A stretch of DNA of 7,478 nucleotides from Gemmatimonadota bacterium (GCA_030550695.1 JAUQOX010000143.1:1-7478); one strand, 5' to 3'. Numbered from the stretch's first letter, positions 1 through 6,177 are shown. Notes: generated from the sequence alone by a model not told the origin. A program made the numbers and translations.

Positions 1-1041
1 CCCCACCACCCCCACCGCCTTGCCGAAGCCGAGCCCCAGGTCGGAGAGGATGCGGCTGGCCAGCTGGATCATGGCGATGAGGCTGGTCCAGGCAGCAAAG
101 ACCAGGGCAAGGAAGAACAGGGTCATGAAGAACCGCCCCCCGGGAATCTGGCCGAAGAGCTGGGGAACCCAGATAAAGGTGAGCCCCTCGTTGCCGGCCC
201 CCACGATCTGAGCCGCCGCGTCGGGCATCACCGAAAAGACGGTACACAACACCATGATGCCGGCCAGCAGGGACATGGAGTTGTTGCCGAAGGCCGTTAC
301 GAAGGCGTTCAGGGCCGTGTCCTCCCGGCTGCGCATATACACCGCGTAGGTAAGGGCAAGTCCCCATCCGGCGCCGGTATCCCAGGCGTTCTGGGTCAGA
401 GCTTCCAGCCAGACCCGGTAATTGCCCAGACCTTCCAGGGAAGGCGTGAACAGGAAGGCCAGCCCCCGCTCGGCCCCCGGCAGGGTCACCGCCTTCACCG
501 CCAGGACCAACACCAGCACTACCAAGGCGGGAATGAGGATCTTGGCCGCGGTTTCGATCCCCCGGATCCCCTTAGCCACCACCCAAACCCCCAACCCCAT
601 GGCCAGGACATGGGTGAGGAGGGCCTGGCTGCTCCCGGCGTAACTTTGCCAAAGGGCTTCCGGAACCGGCGAGGGGATTTCCCCCCACAGGGCGGCCCAG
701 AAAAAGCGCAGGGTCCACCCCATGACCACGCTGTAGTAGAACATGATGGCCGTGGCTGTCCAGGCGACCCACGCCCCCATCCAGCCGAACTTGGGTCCCA
801 TGGTGCGGACGAAGGCCCCGAGGGTCCCCTGCCGCGTCCCTTTCCCCATCCCCAGCTCCAGGATGAGCAGGGGCACCGACCAGAGGAGGAGGAACACCGC
901 CCACGCCACCAGGAACGATCCGCCGCCGTTGGAAGCCGCAATCCGGGGAAAGCGCCAGATGTTGCCCGTCCCCACGGCCATGCCCAGCATGGCCAGGAGC
1001 ATCCCCCACCTGGAGCTGAACACCTCGCCCTTGACTTTCAT
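1..1041 (-). CDS. NSS/SNF-family sodium-dependent transporter (N-terminal 347 residues, partial)
   Basis: Inner-membrane symporter of the neurotransmitter:sodium symporter (LeuT) fold, expected to couple Na+ entry to uptake of an amino acid or related solute. The frame is open from the ATG at 1041 to the left edge, so TM9 onward is missing. TM1 carries the family signature: AVGTGNIWRFP at residues 22-32 and NGGGSF at 38-43, in exact register with LeuT numbering, which supports this start. Other landmarks are YY at 102-103 in TM3, GIRGIETAAKILIP at 158-171 (TM5), QNAWDTGAGWG at 217-227 (TM6 unwound region), NN at 253-254 (TM7) and AAWTS at 316-320 (TM8, Na2 site). By hand alignment the LeuT Thr254 position is Asp221 and the Glu290 position is Ser257, so ion dependence may be unusual. 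A GGGAGG Shine-Dalgarno lies 15 nt before the ATG, slightly far. It is 113 bp downstream of the glycyl-tRNA synthetase on the same strand. The substrate cannot be read from sequence. Confidence 0.93.
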   Translation of the reverse strand, partial: MKVKGEVFSSRWGMLLAMLGMAVGTGNIWRFPRIAASNGGGSFLVAWAVFLLLWSVPLLILELGMGKGTRQGTLGAFVRTMGPKFGWMGAWVAWTATAIMFYYSVVMGWTLRFFWAALWGEIPSPVPEALWQSYAGSSQALLTHVLAMGLGVWVVAKGIRGIETAAKILIPALVVLVLVLAVKAVTLPGAERGLAFLFTPSLEGLGNYRVWLEALTQNAWDTGAGWGLALTYAVYMRSREDTALNAFVTAFGNNSMSLLAGIMVLCTVFSVMPDAAAQIVGAGNEGLTFIWVPQLFGQIPGGRFFMTLFFLALVFAAWTSLIAMIQLASRILSDLGLGFGKAVGVVG

Positions 1042-1091
1042 GGCGTCTGGTTGTCGCCTCCCTTGTTGTGCTCGGGGTGGATCCCTTTCCG

Positions 1092-1111
1092 CCGAGGACG
1101 CCCGCCCTCGG
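1092..1111 (-). other. Stem-loop in the spacer between glyQS and the transporter
   Basis: Perfect 6-bp inverted repeat CCGAGG / CCTCGG with an 8-nt loop, in the 113-bp gap between the synthetase stop and the transporter start. There is no T-tract on either side, so it is not a standard intrinsic terminator. It could be a processing or attenuating stem between two co-transcribed genes, or chance in GC-rich DNA. No promoter for the transporter was recognised in this gap. Confidence 0.25.
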
Positions 1112-1154
1112 TCCTATGGGAGCCTCCCGGCCCTGGACCCCACCAGGCCCCCCT

Positions 1155-2471
1155 TCATGCCAACCGTTCCCGCACCCATTTCAGGACCCCCTCCGCCGGC
1201 ACACGCACCTGTTGTAGGGTGTCTCGGTCCCGGATGGTCACCGTGCCGTCTTGATGGGTTTGGCCGTCCACGGTGACACACCAGGGCGTGCCGGCTTCGT
1301 CCTGCCGGCGGTAGCGGCGGCCGATGGAGCCCGAGTCGTCGTAGAACGACGAAACGGCCGCGGCCCGTAGCTCCTTGTGGATACGCTCCGCGATTTCCGG
1401 CAGTCCGTCCTTCTTCACCAGGGGGAAGACCGCCACCTTGATGGGGGCCAACGCCGGCTTGAGGGAGAGGACCACCCGCTCTTCCCCTTCCACCATCTCC
1501 TCCCGGTAGGCGTCGGCCAGCACCACCAAGAGAGTCCGGTCCACCCCCACGGAGGTCTCGATCACATAGGGGATGAAGCGCTTGTTGGCGGGCGCGTCGA
1601 TGTACTCCAGGCGTTTGCCCGAATACTCCTGGTGCCGGGAGAGATCGAAGTCCGTGCGGTTGTGGATCCCCTCGAACTCCTTCCACCCGAAGGGGAACTC
1701 GTACTCGATGTCCACGGCCTTCTTGGCGTAATGGGCCAGCTCCTGCGGGGTGTGCTCGTGGAAGCGGAGTTTTTCCCGGCGGATCCCCAGGGAGAGGTGC
1801 CACTGGAAGCGGGCCTCCTTCCAGTACTCGAACCACTCTTCGTCGGTCCCCGGCTCCACGAAGTACTGCATCTCCGCCTGCTCGAACTCCCGCGTGCGGA
1901 AGATGAAGTTCCCGGGGGTGATCTCGTTGCGGAACGCCTTGCCGATCTGGGCGATCCCAAAGGGGATCTTCTGCCGGGATGCCGTCTGGACGTTCAGGAA
2001 GTTCACGTAGATCCCCTGGGCTGTTTCCGGGCGCAGATAGACCTGGCTGGCGGCATCCTCCACCGGCCCCATGAAGGTCTTGAACATGAGATTGAACAAG
2101 CGGGGCTCGCCGAAGGCGTCGGGGGTGCCGCATACCGGACAACGCCCCCCTTCCAGTTCCGGGAGATCAGCCCGGAACCGCCGCCGGCACTCCCGGCATT
2201 CCACCAAGGGGTCGGTGAACCCTTCAACGTGTCCCGAGGCTTCCCAGACACGGGGATGCATGAGGATGGCCGCGTCCAGCCCTTCGATGTCGTCCCGTTC
2301 CAGGACCATGGCCTTCCACCAGGCGTCCTTGATGGCGCGTTTCAGCTCGACGCCCAAGGGACCGTAGTCCCACACCGAGCCGGTGCCGCCGTAGATTTCC
2401 GAGGACTGGAAAACGAAACCCCTCCGCTTGCAGAGGGAAACCAGCTTGTCCATGAGGTCGATTTCGGCCAT
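1155..2471 (-). CDS. glyQS: Glycine--tRNA ligase, homodimeric (alpha2) type
   Basis: Cytoplasmic class II aminoacyl-tRNA synthetase that charges tRNA-Gly with glycine using ATP. The 438-residue chain is complete and of usual length for the bacterial alpha2 enzyme. The N-terminus has RRGFVFQSSEIYGG (16-29) and WDYGPLG (34-40). A four-cysteine zinc site lies at C92, C95, C111 and C114. LRPETAQGIYVNFLN (146-160) and GKAFRNEI (177-184), followed by FRTREFEQAEM, give the class II motif 2 with Arg181 and Glu183. GVDRTLL (309-315) is motif 3. The C-terminal anticodon-binding domain starts near LAPIKVAVFPL (341) and includes FYDDSGSIGRRYRRQDEAGTPWCV (split here by position: 377-399). I chose the ATG at 2471 (MAEIDLMDKL); a GTG at 2480 would add three residues, and neither has a strong Shine-Dalgarno. 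It is divergent from nfuA. No T-box leader was seen upstream. Confidence 0.98.
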   Translation of the reverse strand: MAEIDLMDKLVSLCKRRGFVFQSSEIYGGTGSVWDYGPLGVELKRAIKDAWWKAMVLERDDIEGLDAAILMHPRVWEASGHVEGFTDPLVECRECRRRFRADLPELEGGRCPVCGTPDAFGEPRLFNLMFKTFMGPVEDAASQVYLRPETAQGIYVNFLNVQTASRQKIPFGIAQIGKAFRNEITPGNFIFRTREFEQAEMQYFVEPGTDEEWFEYWKEARFQWHLSLGIRREKLRFHEHTPQELAHYAKKAVDIEYEFPFGWKEFEGIHNRTDFDLSRHQEYSGKRLEYIDAPANKRFIPYVIETSVGVDRTLLVVLADAYREEMVEGEERVVLSLKPALAPIKVAVFPLVKKDGLPEIAERIHKELRAAAVSSFYDDSGSIGRRYRRQDEAGTPWCVTVDGQTHQDGTVTIRDRDTLQQVRVPAEGVLKWVRERLA

Positions 2472-2523
2472 GGATCGCACGGGTTCGGGGGACGGAAACC
2501 ATCACGGCCCTACGAAGCCCGAA

Positions 2524-2552
2524 AAGGTAGTGGGGGGTGGGGCCCCTGTCAC
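2524..2552 (-). promoter_or_regulatory. Candidate sigma70-type promoter for glyQS
   Basis: Read on the minus strand, GTGACA (2552-2547, five of six matches to TTGACA) is followed after exactly 17 nt by TACCTT (2529-2524, a weak match keeping T1, A2 and T6 of TATAAT). Transcription would start near 2517 and leave a leader of about 45 nt before the ATG at 2471. The spacer is very GC-rich. The -10 is poor, so this is a candidate only, but nothing better was seen in the gap. Confidence 0.35.
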
Positions 2553-2578
2553 GGGTAGGCGGGAAGGGGCGGCAGGGG
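2553..2578 (+). other. G-quadruplex-type motif in the glyQS/nfuA divergent spacer
   Basis: Four G-runs of 3, 3, 4 and 4 bases separated by loops of 5, 2 and 5 nt on the plus strand, fitting the G3+N1-7 pattern. It directly abuts the candidate -35 of the glyQS promoter. On the minus strand the same stretch is C-rich. Such motifs arise often by chance in GC-rich genomes, so a role is not shown. Confidence 0.4.
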
Positions 2579-2697
2579 CTCCCTTCCTCCGTCAGACTCC
2601 CGGCCCCCGGGCCGCACCCGGATCCGCCGAGGCGCCCGCGGGGTCCCTGGGGAGGGGATGGCGCCCTTCACGATGGCCATGGGTCATGGGCCCAGGG

Positions 2698-2723
2698 GTC
2701 GGAGGGCGGCATGAACCTCCGAC
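2698..2723 (+). repeat. 8-bp inverted repeat upstream of nfuA
   Basis: Perfect arms GTCGGAGG (2698-2705) and CCTCCGAC (2716-2723) with a 10-nt loop, ending 70 bp before the nfuA ATG. It could be a 5'-UTR hairpin or a dyad operator. The sequence matches no operator I can name. The rest of the 322-bp spacer (2472-2793) holds the candidate glyQS promoter, a G-tract motif and a second palindrome, with no gene that I can support. Confidence 0.45.
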
Positions 2724-2752
2724 GCGCCGCAGGGTAGCAGGTTTTCGAAAGG

Positions 2753-2767
2753 TCGGCGCCGCGCCGA
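2753..2767 (+). repeat. 15-bp palindrome just upstream of nfuA
   Basis: TCGGCGC and GCGCCGA are exact reverse complements around a single central C. The palindrome ends 26 nt before the nfuA ATG and 14 nt before its Shine-Dalgarno. With a 1-nt centre it is a better candidate for a dimeric repressor site than for an RNA hairpin, but self-complementary GC-only strings are common in DNA of this composition. Confidence 0.35.
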
Positions 2768-2793
2768 AGGGAACTGGACCCAGGAGAAAGACC

Positions 2794-3378
2794 ATGGAGC
2801 TGAACATCACGGAGCGGGCCCGGAAGGTGATCCGGGCCTTCGTGGAGCAGAGCGGCGGGGAACTCCGGGCCCTGCGGATCACGGCTCACCCCGGGGGGGT
2901 CGCCGGGACCCGCTTCGAGCTGAGCCTGGTACCGGAATCCGAGCGGGAAGAAGCGGACGTGGTCCTGAACTTCGACGATTTCGTCGTCCTGGTTCCTCCG
3001 GAGAGCGTCGGCCGCCTGGAAGGGGCCACCGTGGACTACGTGGAGCGGGTGAACGAAAGCGGCTTCGAAGTGCGTCCGGCCCCCCGGGAGCCCCAGAAAC
3101 GCCACGGCCCCCCGCAGGGCCCCCTGGCGGACCGGGTTCGGGAGGTCTTGGACACCCAGGTCAATCCGGCAGTGGCCGCCCACGGGGGGGAGATCACCCT
3201 GGTGGACGTGCAGGGGACCGAGATCTTCATCGAGATGAGCGGTGGTTGTCAGGGGTGCGCCCTGTCCCGCATGACCCTCAAGCAGGGAGTGGAGCGCATG
3301 GTGCGCCAGGCGGTGCCGGAAGTCACGGCCGTTTACGACGTGACGGACCACGCCTCGGGGGTCAATCCGTTCTATTGA
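2794..3378 (+). CDS. nfuA: NfuA-type Fe-S cluster carrier/biogenesis protein
   Basis: Cytoplasmic carrier that binds a [4Fe-4S] cluster at a dimer interface and passes it to apo-enzymes. It has 194 residues, close to the 191 of E. coli NfuA, with the same two-domain order. Residues 1-95 form an A-type (HesB/IscA-like) domain with no cysteines, so it is degenerate as in E. coli NfuA and probably serves for target recognition. A Pro/Arg/Gln linker spans about 95-110. Residues 111-194 form the NifU C-terminal domain with GGCQGCALSRMTLKQGVE starting at 150, whose Cys152 and Cys155 are the cluster ligands. The C-terminus SGVNPFY is typical. The ATG at 2794 is set by AGGAG at 2782-2786 with a 7-nt spacing and by domain length; the frame is open further upstream but that part has no recognisable protein character. 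It is the only plus-strand gene here. Two inverted repeats precede it and a hairpin overlaps its stop codon. Confidence 0.95.
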   Translation: MELNITERARKVIRAFVEQSGGELRALRITAHPGGVAGTRFELSLVPESEREEADVVLNFDDFVVLVPPESVGRLEGATVDYVERVNESGFEVRPAPREPQKRHGPPQGPLADRVREVLDTQVNPAVAAHGGEITLVDVQGTEIFIEMSGGCQGCALSRMTLKQGVERMVRQAVPEVTAVYDVTDHASGVNPFY

Positions 3379-3399
3379 GGGGCCTGAGGGGGGCCCCTC
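3377..3399 (+). terminator. GC-rich hairpin at the nfuA stop codon (possible terminator)
   Basis: Perfect 8-bp stem GAGGGGCC / GGCCCCTC with a 7-nt loop. The left arm starts inside the TGA stop codon of nfuA. It is followed by GTCCCCCTTCC, not a T-tract, so this is an atypical terminator at best. It lies in the convergent gap and would also fold in transcripts coming from the opposite gene. Confidence 0.5.
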
Positions 3400-3424
3400 G
3401 TCCCCCTTCCGGTGGGGCCGCTCG

Positions 3425-3438
3425 GAGGGCCGCCCCTC
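3425..3438 (-). terminator. Short hairpin at the barrel-gene stop codon (possible terminator part)
   Basis: Read on the minus strand, GAGGG-GCGG-CCCTC forms a 5-bp stem with a tetraloop, and its first bases are the GA of the TGA stop codon at 3439-3437. No T-tract follows. It mirrors the hairpin at the opposing nfuA stop codon, and the two together fill much of the 58-bp convergent gap. Confidence 0.3.
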
Positions 3439-4777
3439 AGAACATCATGACAATCTGCCTCCCGCCCCCGGCCCGGCCGATCCGCGGGTTGACGACATTG
3501 TTGTAGATGGAGCCGAAGGTGTAGTTCAGGCCGAAGTGGGTGAAGAATTGGTAGTCGGTCTGGAGCTGTTTCCGGCGCAGGAGGACGTCTTCCACACTGG
3601 CCGTCCGGGCGGGAACGGACAGGCGGTCGTGGATCCGCGACACGCTTCCCCCCACGTTCAAGGAGAGGCCCCGGACCAGGCGCACGTTCACGGATCCCCC
3701 CAAGCTGGCGTGGTGTTTGTCCAGGTCCTGGACCACGTGGCTCCCCTCCAGGAATAGGTTCACCGAGCCCCAGGGCTGTCGGAGGTCCAAGGAGGCGGCC
3801 AGGCTCTGCTGGAGAAGGGTCTCTTCCGTCTTGAAATACACGGTTTCCTCCACATAGTCCGCCCTGGACACTTCCAGGGCGTACTGGAAGGTCAGCATCC
3901 TCCGGGTGGACTCGCCGTAAGGGAACAGGTTGTACTCCAGCACCGGCGCACCGCTCACGGTCAACCGGTTGTTGGCGTAGGTGGAGCTGGAAACCCCCGC
4001 CCGGAGCCCGGCGGACCAGTGGTCCGTGAGGCTGTTGACCACAAGGCCGTCGAAGGAGTGGCTTCGGGTGATGTTCTTCGTCTTCACCCGACCGTAGTCG
4101 AAGCGGGAGTCGTCGTACGAGGTCCGGATTCCGAGGCTCACCTTCCACTCCGGGGTGGTGCGGCTCGCGGTGAACGAACCGCTGAGGCTCCAACTCTTAT
4201 AGGTCCGTTCCCCGTTGCCGTATCCGTTCATGCCGGCGCGGAACACCCAGAAGTCCCAAGGGTCGTCGGCGGGCTGGGCCGTGGTGGGCCTGGTGGAGGG
4301 GGCCACCCCCGCCGGACCGGCCCCCGGGGCCGGGCGCAGGCCGATCTGGATCCGCTCGGCCAGGGGAGTCTGGGCCACATAACGCATGAGGCCCAACTTG
4401 ATCACCCCCGTGAGGCCGCTGCGGACCTCGTCCCCCGTGGCGTCAAAGGCGGAAAGGTACCGGAGGGTATCGGCCATCCCTTCGAAACGCCCCCGTCCCA
4501 GGAACAGGAGCTCGTAGGACCTCCCGCCGGCACCCGTGGCCTGGGCCGTCACCAGGAGGTGGAGGTCCGCGTCCCTCGGGTCCCGTACCCAATCCACGAA
4601 GGCGATCTCGGTGCGGAAGAAGTCCATGTCGCCGCACCCCATGGCTTGACAGTCCAGATACAGGCGGAGGGCCCGGGGGGGGTCCTGGAGGGGGTTTCCC
4701 TGCCCCTTCGCGGCGACGGGCATGAAGGGGGGAAGAAGAAGGGAGAGGAGAACGCCAAGCCCCGCCAGGCGCTTCAT
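3437..4777 (-). CDS. Uncharacterised predicted outer-membrane beta-barrel protein with N-terminal periplasmic domain
   Basis: 446 residues, function unknown. Residues 1-23 are a signal peptide (MKRL, then a Leu-rich core, likely cut after VAA at 21-23), with no lipobox. Residues about 37-147 form a compact domain: LRLYLDC (37-43), C48, FFRTEIAFVDWVRD (53-66), DADLHLLVTAQ (69-79), the strand-like SYELLFLGRGRF, then the helix-like DEVRSGLTGVIKLGLMRYV. Cys43 and Cys48 could form a disulfide. A Pro/Ala/Thr linker (148-172) leads to about 270 residues of alternating polar/aromatic strands, such as YKSWSLSGSFTAS and LNVGGSVSRI, ending in Phe446, as expected for a BAM-inserted barrel. The N-terminal domain resembles hypothetical proteins I recall from Gemmatimonadota/Bacteroidota-like genomes. 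The ATG at 4777 has GGAGG at 4787-4783, 5 nt upstream, and begins the signal peptide; the open frame continues to 4951 but that part looks like noise. It lies downstream of the ABC permeases on the same strand after a 278-bp gap. Confidence 0.85.
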   Translation of the reverse strand: MKRLAGLGVLLSLLLPPFMPVAAKGQGNPLQDPPRALRLYLDCQAMGCGDMDFFRTEIAFVDWVRDPRDADLHLLVTAQATGAGGRSYELLFLGRGRFEGMADTLRYLSAFDATGDEVRSGLTGVIKLGLMRYVAQTPLAERIQIGLRPAPGAGPAGVAPSTRPTTAQPADDPWDFWVFRAGMNGYGNGERTYKSWSLSGSFTASRTTPEWKVSLGIRTSYDDSRFDYGRVKTKNITRSHSFDGLVVNSLTDHWSAGLRAGVSSSTYANNRLTVSGAPVLEYNLFPYGESTRRMLTFQYALEVSRADYVEETVYFKTEETLLQQSLAASLDLRQPWGSVNLFLEGSHVVQDLDKHHASLGGSVNVRLVRGLSLNVGGSVSRIHDRLSVPARTASVEDVLLRRKQLQTDYQFFTHFGLNYTFGSIYNNVVNPRIGRAGGGRQIVMMF

Positions 4778-4942
4778 AGGGGCCTCCAGGCCGCAAGGTG
4801 AAGGGGAACCCTCCGCGCCCCGCAGAAGGGTCGCCCCAAGGCCCTTTCGGGAACCACCCGCAAAGCGGAGGGGGGCCACCTGTGCCGGCTCGGGTCCCGG
4901 CCCGGCACCCACGAGCCCAGGGGAGGTAGGATCTCCACCTCT

Positions 4943-4972
4943 CCCCCCCACCGGGCCCGCCCCGCCCCCCCC
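4943..4972 (-). other. G-tract cluster (G-quadruplex-type) upstream of the barrel gene
   Basis: On the minus strand, G-runs of 8, 4, 3 and 7 bases are separated by loops of 1, 1 and 6 nt, a strong fit to the quadruplex pattern. It lies in the 278-bp gene-free gap 4778-5055, about 165 nt before the barrel-protein start. I found no convincing promoter or small gene in that gap, only this cluster, a stem-loop near its upstream end and short GC-rich inverted repeats. Confidence 0.45.
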
Positions 4973-5021
4973 GCCGGGGCGCGGCTCTCCCCTTAGACCT
5001 CACCCCCCCAGGAAGGGTTGC

Positions 5022-5049
5022 CGGCTCCGGGCCAGGGTACCCAGAGCCG
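5022..5049 (-). terminator. Stem-loop after the ABC permease stop (weak terminator candidate)
   Basis: Perfect 6-bp arms CGGCTC / GAGCCG with a 16-nt loop that itself contains the palindrome GGGTACCC. It begins 7 nt after the TAG stop of the second ABC permease. No T-tract follows on the minus strand. It may mark the end of the exporter transcript, or only a processing site if the barrel gene is co-transcribed. Confidence 0.3.
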
Positions 5050-5055
5050 AAACCC

Positions 5056-6177
5056 CTAGACCCCCAGGGACCTCCGGAACCGGCTCACCGCCGCCACCAG
5101 ACTCACCGCCGCCATGGCCCCCAGGACGGCGAAATGCAAGGTGAGGTCCCGGAAACCGAGCCCTTTCAGGAAGATCCCCCGGACCATCTCCAGGAAATAG
5201 CGGATGGGGTTGAACAGGGTGAGCTTCTGGAAGAAGGAAGGCATGGTCTCCACCGGGTACATGAAGCCCGAAAGGATGATCCCCGGCAAGAGAACGAGGA
5301 ACATGGTGAGGAAGGCCTCCTGCTGGGTCCGGGCCAGGGTGGAGACCAGAAGCCCCAACCCCACGCCGGCCACGATATACAGGGAGGCCGCAAACACCAG
5401 GAGGCCCACGGAGCCCCGGAAGGGCACGTCGAACCAGAGGGTGCCCACCAGGACCACCAGGGCCAGGTCCACCAGGCAAACGAGAACCACCGGCAGGGCC
5501 TTCCCCACCATGAGTTCCCAGGGGGTCAGGGGACTCACCAGAAGCTGCTCCAAGGTCCCCAGCTCCCGCTCCCGGACCACGGAAAGGGCGGTGAGGAGAA
5601 GGGCCATGAGGAGCAGGAGGAGCCCCATGACCGCCGGAACATTGTAGACGACACTGGCCAAGGCGGGGTTGTACCAGGCCCGGGTCCGGAGATCGAGGCC
5701 GGTGCTTGTCCCCCCCCCTCCCTCTTCCACCAGGTCCGCCTCCAGGAGCAGCCGCCCCAGGGTGCCCTGGACGACGGTGGCGGTGTTGGAACTGGTACCG
5801 TCCAAGAGGATCTGGACCCTTCCCCCCTTCCCCCCCTGCACCCCTCGCCCGAACCCGGGGGGGATCCAGACCGCCACCGCGGCCTTGCCGGCGTCCAGGG
5901 CCCGATCCAGGTCCCGGGGGTCCTGGGAGGCTCCCACCACTCGGAAGTAGCCCGAAGCTTCCAGGGTCTCCCGAACCCGACGGGAGGCGGGCGTCAAGTC
6001 CTGGTCCACCAGGAAGGTGGGGACGTGCCGCACGTCCGTGTTGGCTGCGTATCCGAAGAGCAGGAGCTGGATGACCGGCGCCCCGAAGGTGAGGCGCTTG
6101 GTACGGGGATCCCGAAAAAGCTGACGGAACTCTTTCTTCATCAGTTCCTTCAGCCGAGGGAACGAGAGCCCCTTCAA
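5056..6177 (-). CDS. ABC-2 type exporter permease, YbhR/YbhS-like (second permease)
   Basis: Inner-membrane permease of an ABC exporter; 373 residues, close to E. coli YbhR/YbhS. The cytoplasmic N-terminus LKELMKKEFRQLFRDPRT (9-26) is the usual amphipathic entry helix. TM1 spans about 29-44, then a large periplasmic domain (45-175) with LLDGTSSNTATV (124-135) and WYNP (168-171). Five TMs follow at about 176-200, 223-247, 257-280, 287-306 and 345-365. VRERELGTLEQLLVSPL (201-217) is the ABC-2 coupling signature after TM2. FDVPFRG (249-255) is shared with the neighbouring permease, so the two are paralogues and probably form a heterodimer. The start is TTG at 6177, overlapping the upstream stop as TTGA and preceded by a near-perfect Shine-Dalgarno; the next Met (residue 13, at 6141) would cut the entry helix. 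The substrate is unknown: relatives export drugs, lipids or cations. Confidence 0.95.
   Translation of the reverse strand: MKGLSFPRLKELMKKEFRQLFRDPRTKRLTFGAPVIQLLLFGYAANTDVRHVPTFLVDQDLTPASRRVRETLEASGYFRVVGASQDPRDLDRALDAGKAAVAVWIPPGFGRGVQGGKGGRVQILLDGTSSNTATVVQGTLGRLLLEADLVEEGGGGTSTGLDLRTRAWYNPALASVVYNVPAVMGLLLLLMALLLTALSVVRERELGTLEQLLVSPLTPWELMVGKALPVVLVCLVDLALVVLVGTLWFDVPFRGSVGLLVFAASLYIVAGVGLGLLVSTLARTQQEAFLTMFLVLLPGIILSGFMYPVETMPSFFQKLTLFNPIRYFLEMVRGIFLKGLGFRDLTLHFAVLGAMAAVSLVAAVSRFRRSLGV

Noticed and set aside
519..1254. Several mid-size frames on both strands across the NSS transporter
   Set aside because: They are shadows of the transporter, whose true frame has no stop inside the window. 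No frameshift is needed: the translation is continuous from 1041 to 1.
1377..2558. Plus-strand open frame of 393 codons antisense to glyQS
   Set aside because: It mirrors the synthetase gene; its His/Leu/Pro/Gly-rich translation has no recognisable domain, and long antisense frames are expected at this GC content.
2472..2793. T-box riboswitch or glycine riboswitch in front of glyQS
   Set aside because: No T-box core sequence, terminator/antiterminator pair or glycine-riboswitch core could be found, and the candidate promoter leaves a leader of only about 45 nt.
2428..2793. N-terminal extension of NfuA using the open upstream frame
   Set aside because: The upstream frame runs through the glyQS start and the spacer; protein length, domain boundaries and the AGGAG site all favour the ATG at 2794.
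3377..3399. Classical intrinsic terminator for nfuA
   Set aside because: The stem is good but no T-tract follows on either strand, so it is reported only as a possible, atypical terminator.
4778..4951. N-terminal extension of the barrel protein to 4951
   Set aside because: The extension would place about 58 residues of low-complexity sequence before a good signal peptide and ignore the GGAGG 5 nt ahead of the ATG at 4777.
5822..5850. Another G-quadruplex-type run inside the second permease
   Set aside because: It lies within a Gly-rich coding stretch of the periplasmic domain and is best explained by GC-rich codon use; not listed as a separate finding.
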